From positions 1 through 14,689 of the forward strand of contig JAOUGZ010000024.1 of the NCBI GenBank assembly GCA_029865405.1: a stretch of 14,689 nucleotides of DNA, given 5' to 3'. The notes under the pieces are model-generated. The model saw only the letters and a program-made list of their open reading frames with translations. It made no database searches and was not told where the DNA came from. This stretch comes from Betaproteobacteria bacterium (lineage in GTDB: Bacteria > Pseudomonadota > Gammaproteobacteria > Burkholderiales > SG8-39). How positions within the stretch are numbered: position 1 is the stretch's first letter; every line of letters starts with the position of its first letter. The position numbers were made by a program, and so were the translations under genes. Positions 8,275 through 14,689 of the stretch are shown piece after piece.

Positions 8275-9260
8275 TCCGCCACCAGGTCCGGGCCGCGGTA
8301 GATGAGGCCCGTGTACAGCTGCACCAGCGACGCGCCGGCTTCGAGCTTCCCGGCCGCGTGCTCTCCGCGCAGGATGCCACCCACGCCAATCAGCGATGCC
8401 TCGCCCTTGAGCGCGGCCGCGAACGCGGCGAGGGTGGCCGTGGCGCGGGCGCGGATCGGTGCGCCGGACAGCCCGCCGGCCTCGTCCGCGTGCCGCAGGC
8501 CGGCGACGCCGTCGCGCGAGACCGAGGTATTGGTGGCGATGACGGCATCCACGCCGTGCCGGCGCACCGCGTCGGCAATGGCCTGCACCTGCGCGGGCGC
8601 CAGATCCGGGGCCACCTTCAGCGCGAGCGGCACGCGGCGGCCGTGGCGCTGCGCCAGGCCCTCACGCAGCCCGGCGATGCGCGCCAGCAGTGCGTCGAGC
8701 TGGCGGTTCTCCTGCAGGTCGCGCAGGTTCTTCGTGTTGGGCGAGGAAACGTTGACCGTGACGTAGCCGGCGCGCGCGTACACGCGCTCGAAGCAGGTGG
8801 CGTAATCGTCCGCCGCGCGCTCCATCGGCGTATCGGCGTTCTTGCCGATGTTGATGCCGAGGATGCCGCGCCAGCTCGCGCGCCTGAGGTTCTCGAGAAA
8901 CGCGTCCACGCCGACGTTGTTGAACCCCATGCGGTTGATGAGCGCCTGGGCACTTTGCAGCCGGAACAGGCGCGGGCGCGGGTTGCCGGGCTGAGGGCGC
9001 GGCGTCACCGTGCCCACCTCGATGAAGCCGAAGCCCAGGCGCGCGAGCGCATCGACGTGCTCGGCGTTCTTGTCCAGGCCCGCGGCCAGGCCGACCGCGT
9101 TGGGGAACTCGAGGCCCATGGCCTGGACCGGCGCGCCCGGCGCGCGCGCGACGCGCAGCAGCCCGAGCCGCAGCGGCGCGTCGGCGAGCCCGAGCGTCAG
9201 CGCGTGGGCACGCTCCGGGTCGAGGCAGAACAGCAGGGGCCGCGCCAGCGCATAGAGCAT
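8220..9260 (-). CDS. pyrD: Dihydroorotate dehydrogenase, class 2 (quinone-dependent)
   Basis: PyrD oxidises dihydroorotate to orotate in pyrimidine synthesis and passes electrons to membrane quinones. The protein has 346 residues (E. coli 336). It has the class 2 N-terminal membrane-associating helices ([19 protein letters not shown]), [64 protein letters not shown] with the catalytic Ser (Ser172/173), [21 protein letters not shown] and the FMN phosphate site IGVGGI. The ATG at 9260 is 1 nt after the bpt stop. The last 12 or so residues ([14 protein letters not shown]) extend past the usual end and are read from the same DNA as the start of ald, so this tail is probably a by-product of the 55-nt overlap. 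Confidence 0.97.
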   Translation of the reverse strand: MLYALARPLLFCLDPERAHALTLGLADAPLRLGLLRVARAPGAPVQAMGLEFPNAVGLAAGLDKNAEHVDALARLGFGFIEVGTVTPRPQPGNPRPRLFRLQSAQALINRMGFNNVGVDAFLENLRRASWRGILGINIGKNADTPMERAADDYATCFERVYARAGYVTVNVSSPNTKNLRDLQENRQLDALLARIAGLREGLAQRHGRRVPLALKVAPDLAPAQVQAIADAVRRHGVDAVIATNTSVSRDGVAGLRHADEAGGLSGAPIRARATATLAAFAAALKGEASLIGVGGILRGEHAAGKLEAGASLVQLYTGLIYRGPDLVAECISACRKKSRTASTASR

Positions 9261-9261
9261 T

Positions 9262-10011
9262 TCAGAAACGCATGCGCGCGAGATCCGCTTCGCTCAGTCG
9301 CCGCCAGCCGCCGCCGGAGAATCCCTCGATCGGCATGAAGCGCGACTTGTAGGCCATCTTCGGGCTCTCGCGGATCCAGTAGCCGAGGTAGAGGTAGGGC
9401 AGGCCGAGCGCGCGGCAGGCCTCGATCTGCCAGAGGACGTTGTAGGTGCCGTAGCTGGCGCCGCGGCGCTCGGGATCGAAGAAGGTGTAGACCGAGGACA
9501 GGCCGTCGGGCAGGTAATCGACGATCGACACCATGACCAGCTGGCCCTGGTCGCGAAACTCCACGAGGCGCGTGTCGACGCGGCTCTGCAGCAGGAAGTG
9601 CGAGTACTGGTCGCGGCTGTCGTTGTCCATGCCGCCGCCCGAATGGCGCTTCGCCTGGTAGCGCAGGTAGAGCGCATAGTGCTCCAGGCGGAATTTCAGC
9701 GGCTGCACCTGCGCGGTGAGCGCGGCGTGCTCTTTCAGGGCGCGGCGCTGCGAGCGGCTGGCGACGAACTCGGCCGCCGGGATGCGCACCGGCACGCAGG
9801 CGCGGCAGCTGTCGCAGTGCGGGCGGTAGGTGAAGATGCCGCTGCGGCGAAAGCCCGACTTCACCAGGTCGCCGTACAGGTCGGTGGTGATCAGGTGCGA
9901 GGGCGTCGCCACCTGCGAGCGCGCCATGCGGTCGGGCAGGTAGCTGCAGGGATACGGCGCGGTGACGTAGAACTGCAGTACCGCGTGCGGCAGGTCATTC
10001 AGCCGGGACAT
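9262..10011 (-). CDS. bpt: Aspartate/glutamate leucyltransferase (Bpt, Ate1-like tRNA-protein transferase)
   Basis: Bpt moves leucine from charged tRNA to proteins with N-terminal Asp or Glu, marking them for ClpS/ClpAP degradation. The 249-residue protein has the N-terminal ATE domain with PCSYL (Cys22) and [17 protein letters not shown] (residues 62-78). The C-terminal domain has [19 protein letters not shown], the run [48 protein letters not shown] and [12 protein letters not shown]. The ATG at 10011 is preceded by GGAG at about 5 nt; the longer open frame upstream belongs to another frame of aat. It overlaps the end of aat by 17 nt. Members of this family are often labelled arginyltransferase (ate), but bacterial ones of this length are mostly leucyltransferases. 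The sequence alone does not prove the amino acid used. Confidence 0.94.
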   Translation of the reverse strand: MSRLNDLPHAVLQFYVTAPYPCSYLPDRMARSQVATPSHLITTDLYGDLVKSGFRRSGIFTYRPHCDSCRACVPVRIPAAEFVASRSQRRALKEHAALTAQVQPLKFRLEHYALYLRYQAKRHSGGGMDNDSRDQYSHFLLQSRVDTRLVEFRDQGQLVMVSIVDYLPDGLSSVYTFFDPERRGASYGTYNVLWQIEACRALGLPYLYLGYWIRESPKMAYKSRFMPIEGFSGGGWRRLSEADLARMRF

Positions 10012-10702
10012 CGGGCTCCGTCGTTCGCGTCCATTTCCCAGGAGGCTCGTCGTAGTGTACCAATGCCGCCAGTTCGCGCAAAAACGCCCGGCGCGGGATC
10101 TCGCGCGCGCCGAGCGCGGCGAGGAGCGGCGTGCGCACCTGGCAGTCGATGAGCGGAAAGCCACGCCGGCGCAATTCCGCCACCAGGGCGACCAGCGCCA
10201 CCTTGGACGCGTCGGTGGCACGCGAGAACATCGATTCGCCGTAGAACATGCGCCCGAGCGCCACGCCGTACAGCCCCCCCACCAGCTCGCCGTCGCGCCA
10301 GGTCTCGACCGAGTGCGCGTGGCCGGCGCGGTGCAGCCGCGCATAGGCGATGCGCATGTCCTCGCTCAGCCAGGTGCCGCCGCCGTCGGCGCGCGGCCCG
10401 GCGCAGCCCGCGAGCACCTCGCGGAACGCGGTGTCGATGCGCACCTCGTAGCCCTTGTTGCGCTGGCTCTTCGCCAGCGAGCGGCTCACCTTGAGTTCGG
10501 CGCAGTACAGCACCATGCGCGGATCGGGGGACCACCACAGGATCGGCTCGTCGCCCGAATACCACGGAAAGATGCCCTGGCGGTAGGCGTCGAGCAGGCG
10601 CGCCGCGGACAGGTCGCCCCCGGCGCACAGCAGCCCGGCCGGATCCCGCAGCGCGCTTTGCACCGGCGGGAAGGGTTCGCCGGCGCCCAGCCATTTCAGC
10701 AC
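9995..10702 (-). CDS. aat: Leucyl/phenylalanyl-tRNA-protein transferase
   Basis: Aat transfers Leu or Phe from tRNA to N-terminal Lys or Arg, creating an N-degron recognised by ClpS. From the GTG at 10702-10700 it is 235 residues (E. coli 234). Motifs are [29 protein letters not shown] (43-62), [14 protein letters not shown] (130-135), [22 protein letters not shown] with Glu156, and PLIDCQ with Asp186 and Gln188, residues discussed in the catalytic mechanism of the E. coli enzyme and falling at the same numbers here. There is no ATG option: the open frame continues far upstream inside the Rieske gene, but homology begins right after this GTG. It overlaps the Rieske gene by 7 nt and bpt by 17 nt, so both N-degron branches are co-expressed. 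Confidence 0.96.
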   Translation of the reverse strand: MLKWLGAGEPFPPVQSALRDPAGLLCAGGDLSAARLLDAYRQGIFPWYSGDEPILWWSPDPRMVLYCAELKVSRSLAKSQRNKGYEVRIDTAFREVLAGCAGPRADGGGTWLSEDMRIAYARLHRAGHAHSVETWRDGELVGGLYGVALGRMFYGESMFSRATDASKVALVALVAELRRRGFPLIDCQVRTPLLAALGAREIPRRAFLRELAALVHYDEPPGKWTRTTEPDVPAE

Positions 10703-11391
10703 TTCACCTGCTGCTTGCAGTAGCGCTCCAGCGGGGTGACAGGCGAAACGCCGTTCACGGCGCGGCGCGCGGCGCCGCCGTTCTCCAGCTGCAGCCGGAA
10801 CGCGAATTTCTCGAAGAACGCCTCGAACATCTCGCCGCCGAGCGTGCCCACGGCGTAGAGCGTGTCCGTCCGTTCGTCGTGCTCCAGCAGGATGGCGGCG
10901 AGCGGCTGCGGCGCGGGCCCGGCGAGCACGCGGCCGCCCGCGGCCGGATCGTACTGGCTGTGCTCGGAGCAGCAGTGGATGACGCGCGAGAACTTGTTGC
11001 CGATCGTCTTCTCGGCGCGAAAGCTGATGAAGCTGATGTCGCGCGTGGGGTAGGTGAGCTTGTGCGCGCAGATGGCCGAATAGGCGACGATCGCGCGCCC
11101 GGCGCCCACGCCGCCGCGCCATTCGTAGGGCTTGTCGTCCACCGTCTTCAGCTGCGCCGCGGCCTGCACCGGGCGGCCGAGGTTGAGCAGGAAGCAGGGC
11201 GTCGCCGCGTACGGGTAGTGGAAGATCAGGTTGCGGTTCGCCGGCAGGTCGCGCGCGCGCAGCGGCGCGCCGTCCTCGCCCACCAGCTTGACGCGCTGAT
11301 AAAGGTGCGGCCGCGCGTCCGCCGATACCGCGGGCGTGCCCGCCGCCGCGGCCGAGGCGGCGCAGAACCTGATGAACTCGCGGCGCTCCAT
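10696..11391 (-). CDS. Tat-exported Rieske-type [2Fe-2S] protein without the disulfide cysteines
   Basis: The 231-residue protein begins [21 protein letters not shown], a short twin-arginine (Tat) signal (RREFI), so the folded protein should be exported. Rieske box I is ICAHK (Cys108, His110) and box II is CCSEHSQYD (Cys141, His144), followed by [13 protein letters not shown], which is the usual Rieske tail. In respiratory Rieske proteins box I is CxHxGC and box II CxCH, the extra cysteines forming a disulfide. Here those positions are Thr113 and Glu143, so no such bridge can form. About 30 residues separate the boxes. The C-terminus (residues 200-231) is an extra tail with Cys225 and Cys231. 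The cytochrome b and c1 genes of a bc1 complex are not next to it, so it is unlikely to be PetA. Its partner and role are unknown. The ATG has no clear ribosome binding site; it lies 16 nt after amtB. Confidence 0.85.
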   Translation of the reverse strand: MERREFIRFCAASAAAAGTPAVSADARPHLYQRVKLVGEDGAPLRARDLPANRNLIFHYPYAATPCFLLNLGRPVQAAAQLKTVDDKPYEWRGGVGAGRAIVAYSAICAHKLTYPTRDISFISFRAEKTIGNKFSRVIHCCSEHSQYDPAAGGRVLAGPAPQPLAAILLEHDERTDTLYAVGTLGGEMFEAFFEKFAFRLQLENGGAARRAVNGVSPVTPLERYCKQQVKC

Positions 11392-11407
11392 GCGCCGGAT
11401 TCTAACG

Positions 11408-12691
<1,284 letters not shown>

Positions 12692-12717
12692 GGGTCCTCC
12701 CCCTTTTGCTGCGGATT

Positions 12718-13251
12718 CTAGCGGAGCGGCAGGTCCTCGGCGTGAAAGCCGAAGGTCCCCCGCGCCCGATCGGCGAACCAGTGCCGCAGCGTCAGGCCGA
12801 CGGTGCGAAAGGCGATGTCCTTCCAGGGAATGCGGGCCTCCTCCACCAGGGCCACCTCCAGGCTCTCCTCGCCTGGCTTGAACTCGAGATCCAGGATGCG
12901 CGCCCGGTAGAACAGGTGCACCTGGTTGACCCGAGGCACCGAGATCATGCTGAAGGGCGCATCGAGCGCGATGCGCGCGCCGGCCTCCTCCAGCGTCTCG
13001 CGCAGCGCGCCCTCGGCCGCGGTCTCGTCGTTTTCCATGAAGCCCGCGGGCAGCGTCCAGTAGCCGTAGCGCGGCTCGATGGCGCGGCGGCAGAGCAGCA
13101 CGCGCCCTTCGTGCTCGGCGAGCGCGCCGACCACGAGCTTCGGGTTCTGGTAGTGGATCTCGCCGCACGCGTCGCAGACGTAGCGCGGCAGCGAATCGCC
13201 GGGCGGCACCCGGCGCGCGACCGGGGCGCCGCAATTAGCGCAGAACTTCAG
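12718..13251 (-). CDS. Nudix hydrolase with N-terminal zinc ribbon
   Basis: Nudix enzymes hydrolyse nucleoside diphosphates linked to other groups, such as ADP-ribose or NADH. This one has the Nudix box GFMENDETAAEGALRETLEEAG (about residues 70-91), matching G-x5-E-x7-R-E-U-x-E-E-x-G with Thr at the U position. Its N-terminus has a C4 zinc ribbon, FCANCG (Cys4, Cys7) and YVCDACGEIHYQNPK (Cys26, Cys29), the Nudix_N_2 pattern. The ribbon is complete only if translation starts before the GTG at 13209. The only good option is a CTG at 13251-13249 with GGAGA 5 nt upstream, giving 177 residues starting MKFCANCG; no ATG, GTG or TTG lies upstream in frame within the open stretch. A start at 13209 would give 163 residues and lose half the zinc site. 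It overlaps the HAD gene by 17 nt. The substrate is not predictable. Confidence 0.9.
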   Translation of the reverse strand: MKFCANCGAPVARRVPPGDSLPRYVCDACGEIHYQNPKLVVGALAEHEGRVLLCRRAIEPRYGYWTLPAGFMENDETAAEGALRETLEEAGARIALDAPFSMISVPRVNQVHLFYRARILDLEFKPGEESLEVALVEEARIPWKDIAFRTVGLTLRHWFADRARGTFGFHAEDLPLR

Positions 13252-13888
13252 GCAGGTCTCCGAGCGAGCCGAGCCGCGCGTCGGGCTGGAAACCGAGCCG
13301 GTCCACCGGCGCGCCGGTGCGGTTGATCCAGTAGACGTTGAAGCCGAAGGACTTCGCGCCGAGCGCGTCCCAGCAGTTCGAGGAGACGAAGCCGATGCGC
13401 TCCTTCGCCACGCCCAGGCGGTCGACGGCGAGCTGGTAGACCTCGGGCACGGGCTTGAACTGCTTGACGGCGTCCACGCTCAGCACGGCGTCGAACTTCA
13501 GCCCCGAATGCTTCACCAGCGGCTCGATCATGTCGGGCGAGCCGTTGGTGAGGATCGCCTTCTTGACCTTCAGCTTTTCCAGGGCGCCCGGCACGTCGGG
13601 GTAAGCGGCGAGTTGCTGGTATTCCTGCATCAGCGCCTCGGTTCGCGACGCATCCACGGCAAGCTTGAGCGCCTCGCAGGCATAGGCGAGCGCATCGCGC
13701 GTGATCTGCGAGAACGGGATGTAGCGGCGCATGAGGCTGCGCTGCCAGGTGTACTCGAGCTGCTTCTGGCGCCAAAGCTGCGACAGCGCCGCGCCTTTGC
13801 CGGGCCAGAACGCGTCGCAGCGGCGGATCACGGCATGCACGTCGTAGAGCGTGCCGTAGGCATCGAACACGAGGGCCCGGGTCGTCAT
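13235..13888 (-). CDS. HAD-superfamily hydrolase, type II haloacid dehalogenase-like
   Basis: The 217-residue cytoplasmic enzyme has the HAD motifs of the L-2-haloacid dehalogenase branch: VFDAYGTLYD with nucleophile Asp9, LWRQKQLEYTW with Arg40, AILTNGSPDM with Ser117, FKPVPEVYQLA with Lys145 and Tyr151, and GFVSSNCWDALGAKSFGFNVYWINR with Ser169, Asn171 and Asp174. These correspond to the substrate and catalytic residues of characterised (S)-2-haloacid dehalogenases, so dehalogenation of 2-haloacids is possible, although many chromosomal members have unknown physiological substrates. The ATG at 13888 has no Shine-Dalgarno; the ORF frame continues upstream but across the divergent synthetase gene. 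It is the first gene of the ten-gene minus-strand run, and only 14-23 nt separate it from the divergent start codon. Confidence 0.93.
   Translation of the reverse strand: MTTRALVFDAYGTLYDVHAVIRRCDAFWPGKGAALSQLWRQKQLEYTWQRSLMRRYIPFSQITRDALAYACEALKLAVDASRTEALMQEYQQLAAYPDVPGALEKLKVKKAILTNGSPDMIEPLVKHSGLKFDAVLSVDAVKQFKPVPEVYQLAVDRLGVAKERIGFVSSNCWDALGAKSFGFNVYWINRTGAPVDRLGFQPDARLGSLGDLPEVLR
13257..13261 (-). promoter_or_regulatory. Ribosome binding site that decides the Nudix CTG start
   Basis: GGAGA on the minus strand (13261-13257) lies 5 nt before CTG at 13251-13249. It is placed inside the end of the HAD gene, which suits translational coupling. It is the main DNA evidence that the Nudix protein begins at this non-standard codon. 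Confidence 0.5.
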
Positions 13889-13894
13889 GGGCGA

Positions 13895-13902
13895 AGTATA
13901 GA
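13895..13902. promoter_or_regulatory. Candidate overlapping -10 elements for divergent, nearly leaderless transcripts
   Basis: The octamer AGTATAGA contains TATAGA on the plus strand (13897-13902) and TATACT on the minus strand (13900-13895), sharing four base pairs. With usual spacing the minus transcript would start at the A of the HAD ATG (13888) and the plus transcript near 13909, 3 nt before the ATG at 13912. Neither gene has a Shine-Dalgarno, which agrees with leaderless starts. No -35 match or extended -10 is visible, so this is only a candidate. Confidence 0.35.
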
Positions 13903-13911
13903 ATGCCCGCG

Positions 13912-14689
13912 ATGCCCGACCGGTACGACGAGCTGTACGCGAAGTTCCGCTGGAACGTTCCGCCGCGCTACAACATCGCCCAGGCCTGCTGCGGGCAATG
14001 GGCCGCGGACCGCTCGCGCTTCGCGCTGTACTGGGAGGACGAGTCCGGCGCGACGGCGGCCTACACCTTCTGGGACATCCAGCGCGAGGCGAACCGGCTG
14101 TCCAACGCGCTGGCGGCCCTGGGGGTGAAGCGCGGCGATCGCGTCGCGCTGCTCCTGCCGCAACGCCCGGAGTCCGCCATCGCATACATGGCGATTTTCC
14201 AGATGGGGGCGGTGGCGCTGCCGCTCAGCCATCTCTTCGGACCGGACGCGCTGGAGTACCGCATGCAGCACGCGGCGGCGAGCGTGGCGATCGTGGAGCC
14301 GACGACCCTCGCCAACCTGTGGCAGATCTGCGGCCGGCTGCCCGAGCTGCGCCACGTGATCGGCGTGGGCGGCGCGCGCGAAGCGGGCGTGCACGCCTGG
14401 GAAGCGCTGCTGGAAAAGGCGGGCAGCCGTTTCACCCGCGTGGACACCTCGGCGGACGACCCGGCGGTCGTCATCTACACCAGCGGCACCACAGGGGCGC
14501 CCAAGGGTGCCTACGAGGCCCACCGCCTGCTCATCGGCAACCTGAGCGGCTTCGTGCACTCGCACGACTTCTTCCCGCAGCCCGGGGACATCTTCTGGTC
14601 GCCCGCGGACTGGGCCTGGGCGGGCGGACTGTTCGACGCGCTGCTGCCGTCCTGGGCCTTCGGCATCCCGATCCTGGGGTACCGCGGAA
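13912..14689 (+). CDS. Acyl-CoA / acetyl-CoA synthetase-like AMP-binding enzyme, N-terminal part (cut by the right edge)
   Basis: An open frame of 259 codons continues to the window edge with no stop. It encodes the N-terminal half of an adenylate-forming enzyme, with the phosphate-binding loop YTSGTTGAPKG near residues 189-199. Upstream are YTFWDIQREANRLSNALAALGVKRGDRVALLLPQRPE and MGAVALPLSHLFGPDALEYR; downstream is WSPADWAWAGGLFDALLPSW. These match the medium-chain acyl-CoA synthetase / AMP-forming acetyl-CoA synthetase-like group, usually about 550 residues. Such enzymes activate a carboxylic acid with ATP and then join it to CoA; the acid cannot be read from this half. An in-frame ATG also occurs at 13903. 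Neither start has a convincing ribosome binding site; 13912 is preferred because of the -10 element. No signal peptide is seen. Confidence 0.92.
   Translation, partial: MPDRYDELYAKFRWNVPPRYNIAQACCGQWAADRSRFALYWEDESGATAAYTFWDIQREANRLSNALAALGVKRGDRVALLLPQRPESAIAYMAIFQMGAVALPLSHLFGPDALEYRMQHAAASVAIVEPTTLANLWQICGRLPELRHVIGVGGAREAGVHAWEALLEKAGSRFTRVDTSADDPAVVIYTSGTTGAPKGAYEAHRLLIGNLSGFVHSHDFFPQPGDIFWSPADWAWAGGLFDALLPSWAFGIPILGYRG

Noticed and set aside
7270..8301. Plus-strand open frame of 343 codons opposite alanine dehydrogenase
   Set aside because: Shadow of ald; low-complexity Arg/Ala/His translation, no ribosome binding site and no known domain.

Overview
The window is about 14.7 kb of very GC-rich, densely packed bacterial chromosome with one AT-richer edge. 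Gene content and protein style point to a betaproteobacterium: Aat and Bpt/Ate side by side, a Nudix_N_2-type zinc-ribbon Nudix protein, an AmtB ending in GYNL, small periplasmic c-type cytochromes, class 2 PyrD and an RnfB-like ferredoxin next to nth. This placement is inference from family resemblance; there is no rRNA or other marker to confirm it.

Layout. (1) Bases 1-532 hold the 5' part of a minus-strand gene for a charged, coiled-coil protein that runs off the left edge; its base composition (close to 50% GC by eye) differs sharply from the rest and suggests acquired DNA. (2) Bases 721-5569 are a mosaic of single genes: phosphoenolpyruvate carboxylase (ppc, minus), an SRPBCC/AHSA1-like protein (plus), a coiled-coil putative lipoprotein (plus) and a MoxR-type AAA+ ATPase (minus). 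(3) Bases 5636-6276 encode two small overlapping c-type cytochromes (plus). (4) Bases 6273-13888 are one unbroken minus-strand run of ten genes whose gaps never exceed 26 nt and which mostly overlap. In transcription order they are: HAD dehalogenase-like hydrolase, Nudix hydrolase, amtB, Tat-dependent Rieske protein, aat, bpt/ate, pyrD, alanine dehydrogenase, dicluster ferredoxin, nth. (5) From about 13912 a plus-strand acyl-CoA/acetyl-CoA synthetase-like gene begins and runs off the right edge.

How it fits together. The best-defined partnership is aat plus bpt, which make the two tRNA-dependent N-terminal tagging enzymes that feed the ClpS/ClpAP N-degron pathway. The cytochromes, Rieske protein, quinone-linked PyrD and ferredoxin indicate a respiratory organism. 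Ppc, AmtB and alanine dehydrogenase are anaplerotic and nitrogen-assimilation functions. The ten-gene run mixes repair, pyrimidine synthesis, protein turnover, nitrogen uptake and redox genes, so it looks like a housekeeping operon held together by translational coupling, not a single pathway. I found no CRISPR array, tRNA, rRNA, insertion sequence or complete mobile element. Nothing I can see is clearly a new system. The most unusual items are the Rieske protein without disulfide cysteines, the stand-alone RnfB-like ferredoxin fused by overlaps into an ald-nth run, a Nudix gene that appears to need a CTG start, a possible bidirectional leaderless promoter at 13.9 kb, and the left-edge foreign gene.
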